Shown: piece by piece, positions 1-5,640 of the stretch
Position numbering within the stretch: the stretch's first letter is position 1
How the letters are laid out: the number at the start of each line of letters is the position of its first letter
Source: Methanothrix sp.
GTDB lineage: Archaea; Halobacteriota; Methanosarcinia; Methanotrichales; Methanotrichaceae
Reading direction: 5' to 3'
NCBI GenBank assembly: GCA_028679775.1
Contig: JAJRAX010000031.1
Span: 1 to 5,714, forward strand
DNA: 5,714 nt
Made by a program: the position numbers and the translations under genes
The notes under the pieces: generated by a model
What the model was told of the DNA's origin: nothing
Databases searched by the model: none
Seen by the model: the letters and a program-made list of their open reading frames with translations, nothing else

Positions 1-1
1 G

Positions 2-595
2 GTGATCTGCTTTTCTGGAGACGGAGACAGCCTGGCCGAGGGGCTCGATCATCTCATCTTTGCAGCCAAGAGGAACATAGATATTACTATGATCCTGCAT
101 GACAATCGGGTCTACGGCCTGACGACCGGCCAGTACACGCCCACTTCGCCCCAGGGCTTTAAGGGCAGGTCCACACCAAACGGCGCAGCAGAGCGTCCCA
201 TGAACCCGCTCGATCTGATGCTGGCAAGCGGGGCGTCTTACATTGCAAGGGGCTACACGCACGGACTGGAGCAGCTACAGACCATCTTTAAGGAAGCAAT
301 ACTGCACAAAGGATTTTCGTTTGTGGATGTTCTTCAGGTCTGTGTCTCTTACAACAATCTGTACGAGAGCTACAATAAATGGACCTACACGGTTCAGGAA
401 AACGATGTTGAGAGCTATGAGGAGGCACAAAAGATAATTCGATCCTGGAACTATGATCGATCTGATGCACCAATTCCTCTCGGCAAGTTCTATCAGGTTG
501 ATGCACCGCGCTTTGATCAGGCATTTTTGGGATCTGAGCCAGATTTGCCTGAAAGGGATCGCAAAATAAAGATGCTATTGGATAATTTTATTTAG
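2..595 (+). CDS. 2-oxoacid:ferredoxin oxidoreductase, beta subunit (C-terminal part, 5' end cut by window)
   Basis: This is the thiamine-diphosphate-binding beta subunit of a 2-oxoacid:ferredoxin oxidoreductase, which decarboxylates a 2-oxoacid (2-oxoglutarate, pyruvate or a branched-chain acid) to acyl-CoA and passes electrons to ferredoxin in the cytoplasm. Numbering from the first codon in the window, the ThDP/Mg signature is visible as GDGD at residues 6-9, then DN at 34-35, followed by VYGLTTGQ (37-44). The PFO_beta_C-type tail follows: GFSFVDVLQVCVSYN near 104-118, KWTY near 126-129 and PLGKFYQVD near 159-167. The first base pair and the GTG codon are internal, not a start; about 80-95 N-terminal residues are missing compared with the usual 280-290. 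The alpha/gamma subunit gene should lie just upstream. The substrate cannot be fixed from this fragment, so no symbol is given. Rubredoxin follows after 33 bases. Confidence 0.9.
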   Translation: MICFSGDGDSLAEGLDHLIFAAKRNIDITMILHDNRVYGLTTGQYTPTSPQGFKGRSTPNGAAERPMNPLDLMLASGASYIARGYTHGLEQLQTIFKEAILHKGFSFVDVLQVCVSYNNLYESYNKWTYTVQENDVESYEEAQKIIRSWNYDRSDAPIPLGKFYQVDAPRFDQAFLGSEPDLPERDRKIKMLLDNFI

Positions 596-615
596 ATTGG
601 GAGCAATAAAAGCAA

Positions 616-621
616 AGGTGA
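616..621 (+). promoter_or_regulatory. Shine-Dalgarno site of rubredoxin gene
   Basis: AGGTGA lies 7 bases before the ATG at 629 and matches the archaeal 16S anti-SD. It fixes the start of the small rubredoxin gene, which is otherwise easy to miss, and suggests that the gene is translated independently within the unit. Confidence 0.7.
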
Positions 622-628
622 GCGAAAA

Positions 629-790
629 ATGGACAAATATATCTGTTCAGTCTGCGGCTATGTTTACGATCCGGAAAAAGGAGATCCCACTTCCGGAATC
701 GCTGCTAAAACGGCCTTCGAGGCCCTTCCCGATGATTGGATCTGTCCGGAATGCGGTGTTGGCAAAGAGCAATTTGAGAAGGCGAAATAG
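629..790 (+). CDS. rubredoxin (53 aa)
   Basis: This is a small cytoplasmic one-iron Fe(Cys)4 electron carrier. The 53-residue product has both rubredoxin knuckles: [10 protein letters not shown] (Cys6 and Cys9) and CPECG (Cys39 and Cys42). Between them are the typical acidic GDP...GI segment and the LPDDWICP motif, and the C-terminus has GKEQFE; length and spacing are canonical. The start is the ATG with AGGTGA seven bases upstream. The stop codon TAG directly abuts the ATG of the downstream ferritin gene, so the two are almost certainly co-transcribed and perhaps translationally coupled. In anaerobes rubredoxins commonly donate electrons to peroxide- or superoxide-reducing enzymes or to flavodiiron proteins. 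The placement next to ferritin suggests (inference) a role in oxygen defence or in reductive handling of stored iron. The direct partner is not in the window. Confidence 0.95.
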   Translation: MDKYICSVCGYVYDPEKGDPTSGIAAKTAFEALPDDWICPECGVGKEQFEKAK

Positions 791-1327
791 ATGCTGAGCG
801 TCAAGGTGAATGATGGATTGAATGTTCAGGCGAATCGAGAATTGTATTCGTCCTATCTTTATTTATCAATGTCATATTATTTTGAATCGATTAAAATGTT
901 GGGTTTTGCCCACTGGATGAGGCTTCAGGCCGGCGAAGAGCTGGTTCATACCATGAAGATGCTTGACTTTATAGCAGCTAACGGCGGCAGAGCAAAGATG
1001 CTGCCGGTCGAGGCACCTCAGTTCACCTGGGCGTCTCCGTTAGATGCCTTTAAGCATGTCTGGGAGCATGAGCGCGTCGTGACAGGACTCATTCATGCCC
1101 TGGTCAAGGTGGCCGAGATGGAAAAGGACGATCCTACGATCCAGTTCCTGCAATGGTACGTGAAGGAGCAAGTGGAAGAGGAGGAGTCCTCTGACCGCGT
1201 GCTGAAAAAGGTCAAAGCGGCAGGAGAGGACAAAGTGGCTCTGCAGGCTGCGGACAGGATGCTGGGAGAGAGACAATTCAGGTTCCCACGAGGCTTTGAG
1301 ATATTTCCGTATGCATCTCAAAGGTAA
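791..1327 (+). CDS. non-heme ferritin (FtnA-like)
   Basis: This is a 24-mer-type iron-storage protein that oxidises Fe(II) at a di-iron ferroxidase centre and stores it as ferric mineral in the cytoplasm. The 178-residue product aligns in the mind with E. coli FtnA: NRELYSSYLYLSM contains Glu17 and Tyr24, GEELVH gives Glu50 and His53, WEHE gives Glu94, and FLQWYVKEQVEEEE gives Gln126 and Glu129/130. These are the expected A- and B-site (and nearby C-site) ligands, all present. No haem-ligand Met of a bacterioferritin type is evident, so 'ferritin' is preferred over Bfr. The last 25 residues after DRMLGER are rich in Phe, Arg and Pro and run a little past the usual end. The ATG begins immediately after the rubredoxin stop; a weak purine-rich SD-like stretch (GAGAAGGCGA, 776-785) lies inside rubredoxin. 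Confidence 0.93.
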   Translation: MLSVKVNDGLNVQANRELYSSYLYLSMSYYFESIKMLGFAHWMRLQAGEELVHTMKMLDFIAANGGRAKMLPVEAPQFTWASPLDAFKHVWEHERVVTGLIHALVKVAEMEKDDPTIQFLQWYVKEQVEEEESSDRVLKKVKAAGEDKVALQAADRMLGERQFRFPRGFEIFPYASQR

Positions 1328-1338
1328 ACTCGTTGAGA

Positions 1339-1372
1339 ATTGGAGGATATGACGGTCCTCCACTCCTCCAAT
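1339..1372. terminator. inverted repeat between convergent genes, possible bidirectional terminator
   Basis: ATTGGAGGA (1339-1347) and TCCTCCAAT (1364-1372) form a perfect 9-bp stem with a 16-base loop. An alternative 6-bp hairpin uses GGAGGA (1342-1347) and TCCTCC (1356-1361). It sits in the 50-base gap between the stops of ferritin (+) and the secreted protein (-), where a shared terminator is expected. No T-run follows on either strand, so termination is uncertain; the stem could instead protect 3' ends. Confidence 0.45.
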
Positions 1373-1377
1373 CACAA

Positions 1378-1812
1378 TCAGATCAGTTGAGGCAGATCGA
1401 GAGGGCTAACAACGTGCCAGCGATTATCCTCCCTGCCATTTCCATAAGTGTCTCCTGGGTCTTTGTCATTGGAATATAGATAAATTGGCCAGCCTCTGAA
1501 GGTCGTCTGCTTCAATCCATCGGTTCTGGTAATTCTGGCAAAATCCGTAGACATCAGGCTATCTGGTACAGCAACGGTCTCGACATAAAATGGCGGCCAT
1601 TTGGCTGCGCAGTCATCATAACAGGTGCTGTCGCCCATTGCGCTGCCGTCATCTGAGAAGTAATAAAGAGAAAATCCGCTCTGGTTCACCAGGAACTCGC
1701 CCAGGAATTTGTCTTCCGAGACATTTACTGTGTACATGCTCTCAGCCAGGACGGGGACAGAGAGAATCAATGCTGAAAGGAATAAGAGCGCAATCTTGTG
1801 ACTTATTGACAT
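1378..1812 (-). CDS. secreted protein of unknown function, Yx(F/W/Y)xxD repeat (COG4315 / Lipoprotein_15 type)
   Basis: This is a 144-residue exported protein. Residues 1-23 are a clear signal peptide (basic SHK, then a hydrophobic core) ending VPVLA before ESMY. The mature part carries two copies of the family motif: Y50-Y-F52-S-D-D55 and Y111-L-Y113-S-N-D116. Between them are the paired cysteines C64-YDD-C68, then AAKWPP, and later a TDGLKQTTFRGWPIY segment and a PGDTYGNG...RWHVV ending. This order is the standard one for the family (PF03640-like). The biochemical role of the family is unknown. The ATG at 1810-1812 was chosen because the signal peptide begins there and GGTGA lies five bases upstream. 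The frame is open for 43 further codons, but that extension would bury the signal and run into the divergent gene. There is no lipobox cysteine, so it is probably released or loosely held outside the cell. Confidence 0.85.
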   Translation of the reverse strand: MSISHKIALLFLSALILSVPVLAESMYTVNVSEDKFLGEFLVNQSGFSLYYFSDDGSAMGDSTCYDDCAAKWPPFYVETVAVPDSLMSTDFARITRTDGLKQTTFRGWPIYLYSNDKDPGDTYGNGREDNRWHVVSPLDLPQLI

Positions 1813-1817
1813 GAATT

Positions 1818-1822
1818 TCACC
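1818..1822 (-). promoter_or_regulatory. Shine-Dalgarno site of the secreted COG4315-type gene
   Basis: Read on the minus strand, GGTGA lies five bases before the ATG at 1812. It supports the shorter start that begins with the signal peptide rather than the upstream start at 1941. Confidence 0.6.
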
Positions 1823-1840
1823 ACAATTTTCTTCTCGGCC

Positions 1841-1856
1841 TGATTATTAAAGGATT
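1841..1856. promoter_or_regulatory. A/T-rich core of a divergent promoter region
   Basis: The segment TGATTATTAAAGGATT contains TATA-like hexamers on both strands (ATTATTAAA on plus, TTTAATAAT on minus). A start about 25 bases away would be near 1872 on the plus strand, giving a short leader for the ligase gene. On the minus strand it would be near 1820, giving an extremely short leader for the secreted protein. It is the only A/T-rich box in the gap between the divergent genes. This rests on composition and position only. Confidence 0.4.
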
Positions 1857-1897
1857 TGCTATGCAGTAGAGGTCCGCGGAAAAACTGAATAACATGT

Positions 1898-2815
1898 ATG
1901 CCTAATCCCGATCTCATGCGCGCTGCAATTGTCGTCACCAATCCTCAGGACTGGACGGCTCAGGCTCTCCTGGCCTCCTTTGCCAGGAAAGGCATGGATC
2001 CAATTTTTCTAAACTTTTCAGATCTCTCTGCCACCATCAGCAACAGTTCATCCTCTCGCTTTAGATGCGCCGGAGTCGATCTCCTGGATCTTGATGCTCT
2101 GGTCGTGAGGGACATGGGCAAAAGCGGAGCCAACGATGTCTCGTTCCGCATAGAAACCCTCCAGGCCCTCATGGATTCAGGAGTTCCCGTCATCAATCCT
2201 CCAAAGGCCATCGCCCGGGCCGCTAACAAATTCGCTACCTCTCTCGCCCTCCAGAATGCTGACGTGCCAACTTTGAAAACGTTCGTCACCACAAGCTTCA
2301 GTGAAGCGAAGACCGCACTGCAGGATTTTGGGAAAGCCGTCTCCAAGCCACTCTTTGGCTTCAAGGGCAAGGGCATCATGCTCCTAGAGGACGGGATAGC
2401 GGCCGACCTATCACGGCTGGAGAGCATCATCAAGGCTGAGGGCCTGGTCTACCTCCAGGAGTTCATCCATCTCGACAACCCCCGCGACATCCGTGCGTTT
2501 GTTGTGAATGGTCGTGTCCAGGGAGCCATCTACAGGAATGCTCCACCGGGCCAGTGGATCAGCAACCTGGCACGCGGTGGCAGGCCTACAGCGTGCTCGC
2601 TCTCGGCAGAGCTGGAAGGCCTGGCAGGCAGAGCCGCCGAGGTAGTCGGAGCCGTCTACTGCGGTGTCGACCTACTGGAGACCCCACAGGGGCTCTCAGT
2701 AATCGAGGTCAACGGGACCCCCTCCGGTAAGGGCATCTTTGAGGCCCTTGGTGTGGATGTGACAGCAGCCATTGCTGAGCACGTGCATCAAAATTGTTAT
2801 CTACGTGGCCGCTAA
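1898..2815 (+). CDS. mptN: RimK-family ATP-grasp glutamate ligase, probably tetrahydromethanopterin:alpha-L-glutamate ligase
   Basis: This cytoplasmic ATP-grasp ligase adds a glutamate through an acyl-phosphate intermediate; MptN makes tetrahydrosarcinapterin from tetrahydromethanopterin. The 305-residue product has a RimK-like layout. An N-terminal Rossmann-like part (AAIVVTN, 9-15) comes first, then the RDMGKSG loop (71-77) and VPVINPP (96-102). The lid follows with ANKFATS (109-115), K150-P-L-F-G-F-K-G-K-G nucleotide loop, QEFI (187-190), DIRAFV (197-202), NLARGG (223-228), D258, and metal-binding E270-V-N272-G-T-P. The closest alternative is CofF (gamma-F420-2:alpha-L-glutamate ligase) or another RimK paralogue; the substrate is inferred. 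ATG 1898 is used, but ATG 1916 (Met7) sits exactly where RimK-family proteins normally begin, and neither has a good SD. purA follows after 10 bases. Confidence 0.75.
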   Translation: MPNPDLMRAAIVVTNPQDWTAQALLASFARKGMDPIFLNFSDLSATISNSSSSRFRCAGVDLLDLDALVVRDMGKSGANDVSFRIETLQALMDSGVPVINPPKAIARAANKFATSLALQNADVPTLKTFVTTSFSEAKTALQDFGKAVSKPLFGFKGKGIMLLEDGIAADLSRLESIIKAEGLVYLQEFIHLDNPRDIRAFVVNGRVQGAIYRNAPPGQWISNLARGGRPTACSLSAELEGLAGRAAEVVGAVYCGVDLLETPQGLSVIEVNGTPSGKGIFEALGVDVTAAIAEHVHQNCYLRGR

Positions 2816-2825
2816 CCTGACTGCT

Positions 2826-4103
2826 ATGTTTACGATACTCACCGGTGCACAGTTTGGTGATGAAGGAAAAGGCAAGGTAATTGATCTGCTGGCCGAGAAC
2901 TACGATGTTGTCGTCCGCTTCCAGGGTGGAGACAATGCCGGGCATACAGTAGTTGTTGGCGGCAAGACTTACAAGCTGCATCTGGTTCCGAGCGGCGCAA
3001 TATTCGGCAGAAGGCTGCTTATCGGCCCGGGCGTAGTCCTCAACCCTCGCGTGCTTTGGAGTGAGATCCAGGCCCTGGAATCGGAAGGCATCGAGGTCAA
3101 TATCGGAATTGATGCAAAGACTACAATTATCATGCCTTACCACATCGAGCTTGATGGTCTGCGAGAGAAGGCAAGAACCGAGAAGATCGGCACTACCAAC
3201 CGGGGCATAGGATTCGCTTATGTTGACAAGATAGCCCGCGAAGAGGTCCAGATGGGCGACCTGACCGACCCGGCTCTCCTCGATGCCAAGCTCAGTGAGA
3301 TCGGCCCTGCCAAAGAGAAGGCCATCGCAGATATGGGCGGCGACCCAACTGTGGTCAGGTACGCCCCATTCATCGATGAGTATCTGGAGATCGGCAAGAA
3401 GCTGAAGGATCGGGTAACCGATGTCTCGCGAGAGATCAACATAGCTCTCATCGAGGAAAAGAGCGTCCTGGCAGAGGGCGCTCAGGGAGCGTTCCTGGAT
3501 GTCATCCACGGAACTCAGAAGTTCGTGACCTCCAGCTTCACTACCGCTGGATCGGCTTGCGTCAACTTAGGCGTCGGACCGGTCATGGTGGACAACGTGG
3601 TAGGCGTGATCAAGGCCTACATCACCCGCGTTGGCGAGGGCCCCATGCCAACAGAGCTGAAGGACGACCTTGGTGTTATGATGAGAGAGAAGGGCCGCGA
3701 GTACGGCACAACTACCGGTCGGGCTCGACGATGCGGCTGGTTTGATGCCCTCCTGGGCCTCAAGTCCGTCTACCTGAACGGCTACACTGAACTTGCCCTG
3801 ACAAAGCTTGATGTCCTCACAGGCATCGATCCCATAAAGATCTGCGTGGAATACAAGCTGGATGGCGAGACCATCGGCTATCCGCCTGAGAGCACAGTGG
3901 ATCTGGCCAGGTGCGAACCGGTCTACGAGGATATGCCAGGCTGGACTGAGGATATAACTTCCGCCGAGGAGTACGACCAACTGCCTGAGAAAGCCAGGGA
4001 TTATGTCGAGCGGCTGGAGGATCTGCTCGGCGTGGACATCTCAGCCGTCTCAGTGGGGCCTGGAAGGGAGCAGACCATCTATCGGGATGAGCCTGAAGAC
4101 TGA
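2826..4103 (+). CDS. purA: adenylosuccinate synthetase
   Basis: PurA condenses IMP and aspartate with GTP hydrolysis to adenylosuccinate, the first committed step to AMP, in the cytoplasm. The 425-residue length is standard. Motifs in order: TGAQFGDEGKGK (6-17) with catalytic Asp12; GGDNAGHTV with catalytic His40; the IMP loop GTTNRGIGFAYVDK (122-135); EGAQG near 218-222; GTTTGRARRCGWFD (294-307); guanine-binding TKLD (326-329); and a C-terminal GPGREQTI. In the IMP loop the commoner bacterial form has GTTGRGIGPAY, so the Asn and Phe seen here are variants, possibly archaeal-type. The ATG at 2826 is chosen because it places the GDEGKGK loop at the family position; the frame is open upstream to a TTG at 2772 inside mptN. 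No clear SD precedes it, and the 10-base gap argues for co-transcription with mptN. Confidence 0.95.
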   Translation: MFTILTGAQFGDEGKGKVIDLLAENYDVVVRFQGGDNAGHTVVVGGKTYKLHLVPSGAIFGRRLLIGPGVVLNPRVLWSEIQALESEGIEVNIGIDAKTTIIMPYHIELDGLREKARTEKIGTTNRGIGFAYVDKIAREEVQMGDLTDPALLDAKLSEIGPAKEKAIADMGGDPTVVRYAPFIDEYLEIGKKLKDRVTDVSREINIALIEEKSVLAEGAQGAFLDVIHGTQKFVTSSFTTAGSACVNLGVGPVMVDNVVGVIKAYITRVGEGPMPTELKDDLGVMMREKGREYGTTTGRARRCGWFDALLGLKSVYLNGYTELALTKLDVLTGIDPIKICVEYKLDGETIGYPPESTVDLARCEPVYEDMPGWTEDITSAEEYDQLPEKARDYVERLEDLLGVDISAVSVGPGREQTIYRDEPED

Positions 4104-4116
4104 ATGCAGTAATTGA

Positions 4117-4149
4117 GGGGTTTGCACATTCTGCCCCACGCTTTTTCTT
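4117..4149 (+). terminator. possible terminator after purA
   Basis: GGGG (4117-4120) can pair with CCCC (4134-4137), and a pyrimidine-rich CTTTTTCTT (4141-4149) follows. The stem is only four pairs, but a T-rich tract alone can terminate archaeal RNA polymerase. Position just after the purA stop supports the call. Confidence 0.4.
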
Positions 4150-4174
4150 GCTGGCATAATCTTTCGGATTCCTT

Positions 4175-4188
4175 GAAAAAATATTTAT
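4175..4188 (+). promoter_or_regulatory. archaeal promoter (BRE/TATA) for the secreted cupredoxin gene
   Basis: GAAAAA (4175-4180) followed by ATATTTAT (4181-4188) resembles an archaeal BRE plus TATA box. Transcription would start about 25 bases downstream, near 4208-4212, leaving a leader of roughly 25-30 bases that contains the SD-like GGGGGT. The gene therefore probably has its own promoter and is not read through from purA. Confidence 0.6.
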
Positions 4189-4222
4189 TCTTATAGATCA
4201 TCGACTCCATCAGTAAGTAAAT

Positions 4223-4228
4223 GGGGGT
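4223..4228 (+). promoter_or_regulatory. Shine-Dalgarno-like site of the secreted cupredoxin gene
   Basis: GGGGGT lies eight bases before the ATG at 4237. It is an imperfect SD (GGAGGT type) but at the right distance. It supports this ATG, after which a signal peptide begins at once. Confidence 0.45.
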
Positions 4229-4236
4229 TCTAACCT

Positions 4237-5616
4237 ATGAAAAAATATCTATTGACGTTAGCTCTGATAGTGCTGATCGGCCTATCAGGCGCTACAGCAG
4301 ATAATTTCCAGCTGCAAACTGGGTACAATCTGGCCGGACTTGATCTCAATTCGGCATCTGTTACATCGATTCCATCCGTCTCGTCTGGATCAGAAATGAC
4401 CGTGGAAATCAAAGACAGCTCATTTAAGCCATCCTTGCTGAATGTGCCAGTTGGAACCACGGTCGTGTGGCATAACAGTGATGCTGTTTCGCATACGGTT
4501 GAAAGCGATATTCAAGGGCAATTCAAATCAGGCAAAATCAAGAAGGGAGAGGAGTATGCCTTTACATTTGGCACTGCTGGGAGCTTCGGCTACCATTGCG
4601 GCATTCACCAGGGAATGAAAGGAACAATCACTGTAAAGGCCTCTGCGGAAACGGCCAGCAAACAATTGCCTTCCGCGGTCTCCGTCACTGCCGATGAGCC
4701 GACACAGCAGGATTCTCAGAAAATAGCGTCCACATCCTGGAGCGAGCTGCCCCTCAGCCTCGAAAGCCAGGAGGCGGCAGGAGACGTAATTTCATCAACT
4801 CAACAATCCGTCAAGAAGACCACGACCAGCGAGCCCGCAAGCATGGTCTCCAATCAGGTGTATGGTCAGGTATATAGTCAGGTCTACGATCAGTTGAACG
4901 ATGATGTCAACAGTCAGTCTGCTTTGCAGAAGTTCTCTCAGTACTACAGCCCGGTATCCGAGGAGCCTGTTGAGCAGTTGACCGCTCCTGCCAAGATCAG
5001 TTTGAATGAGGTAGAACCTGATACGCTCTACTTCGGCTCAACGCAAAAGGCCATGACCTATGCCCAGTACAAGAGCAACGCTCTTGCCACCGGCACAAAC
5101 TCTCTGTGGATAGCCGGGGCATCGAGCTGGACCCAGTACGCGGTTGTTCCTTTGGGCTCAGAGCTTAACCTGATTGCCATCTCGCCTTCTGGAGGCTATG
5201 GCCGTCTCTACGAGATATATCCTGATGGCACACTGTTTACGAATAGTTATTCATTATATCCCTATAACCAGATAGGGTTCTATGCCGATGAGGTTGGAGA
5301 GCATCAGTTGTTCTTCAATATTGACGGTCAGCCCAGCAATGTAATAGTTATTTACGTAGTACCCTACCAGCAGACAATATCGCCGGTTTACAATTTCGCA
5401 TCAATCACTGTCAAGTCGGCGTGGCTGCGAGGGTATAACGTCTACGTGGACGGCAATTATCTGGCTACCGAGGGAATGACTGGAGACCCTGACGGAACCG
5501 TGACCATCAATGTACAGGGAGATCAGTATCATAACATCGCCATAGATGGCAGCGGTCTCACGTTCTCGGATTACAAGTACTTTAAGGCCGGTTACGCCTA
5601 CCAGCTCAATGTGTGA
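4237..5616 (+). CDS. secreted multidomain blue-copper (cupredoxin) protein
   Basis: This is a 459-residue exported protein. Residues 1-21 are a signal peptide (MKKYLL, hydrophobic core, ending GATA). Residues 53-135 form a plastocyanin/azurin-like domain with a full set of type-1 copper ligands: His86 (VSHTVES), Cys121 and His124 (YHCGIH) and Met127. The entry strand FKPSLLNVPVGTTVVWHN is also typical. A Ser/Thr/Gln-rich linker (136-250) contains a tyrosine-rich four-residue repeat at 207-238. Residues about 251-376 form a beta-rich domain (LWIAGASSWTQY, PSGGYGRLYEIYPDG, FYADEVGEHQLFF, PSNVIVIYV). Residues about 387-459 form a second one (GYNVYVDGNYLATEG, DGTVTINV, HNIAIDG). No C-terminal transmembrane helix is present, so it is probably released or held by binding to the envelope. 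An electron-transfer role is inferred from the copper site only; the C-terminal domains are not identified. Own promoter and downstream terminator make it monocistronic. Confidence 0.88.
   Translation: MKKYLLTLALIVLIGLSGATADNFQLQTGYNLAGLDLNSASVTSIPSVSSGSEMTVEIKDSSFKPSLLNVPVGTTVVWHNSDAVSHTVESDIQGQFKSGKIKKGEEYAFTFGTAGSFGYHCGIHQGMKGTITVKASAETASKQLPSAVSVTADEPTQQDSQKIASTSWSELPLSLESQEAAGDVISSTQQSVKKTTTSEPASMVSNQVYGQVYSQVYDQLNDDVNSQSALQKFSQYYSPVSEEPVEQLTAPAKISLNEVEPDTLYFGSTQKAMTYAQYKSNALATGTNSLWIAGASSWTQYAVVPLGSELNLIAISPSGGYGRLYEIYPDGTLFTNSYSLYPYNQIGFYADEVGEHQLFFNIDGQPSNVIVIYVVPYQQTISPVYNFASITVKSAWLRGYNVYVDGNYLATEGMTGDPDGTVTINVQGDQYHNIAIDGSGLTFSDYKYFKAGYAYQLNV
4855..4950 (+). repeat. degenerate 12-bp tandem repeat coding a QxYx tetrad
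   Basis: Eight 12-base units in frame, most beginning CAG. The first three (4855-4866, 4867-4878, 4879-4890) share CAGGTNTAYRRT and encode QVYG, QVYS and QVYD. Later units decay to QLND, DVNS, QSAL, QKFS and QYYS. Third-position differences between the first three units show that the copies are not very recent. Confidence 0.75.
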
Positions 5617-5640
5617 TCCGTAATCTGGGTTAAACAAGAA

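Noticed and set aside
597..797. 66-codon open frame overlapping rubredoxin
   Set aside because: It is out of frame with the perfect rubredoxin motifs, has no family features, and would overlap the ferritin start.
1813..1941. N-terminal extension of the minus-strand secreted protein to an ATG at 1941
   Set aside because: It would place 43 residues before a clear signal peptide, lacks an SD, and covers the divergent promoter and the ligase start.
1960..2433. 157-codon minus-strand frame within mptN
   Set aside because: It is antisense to ATP-grasp motifs and the product is a biased Ser/Arg-rich sequence without family features.
2772..2825. Upstream extension of purA to a TTG inside mptN
   Set aside because: The 18 added residues precede the usual PurA N-terminus, and the ATG at 2826 puts the GDEGKGK loop at the normal position.
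2709..3509. 266-codon minus-strand frame across the mptN end and purA
   Set aside because: It is antisense to well-supported motifs, and its translation has no recognisable domain or signal; it reflects codon bias of purA.
4221..4240. Alternative ATG at 4221 before the cupredoxin gene
   Set aside because: It is in a different frame and overlaps the SD-like GGGGGT of the real start.
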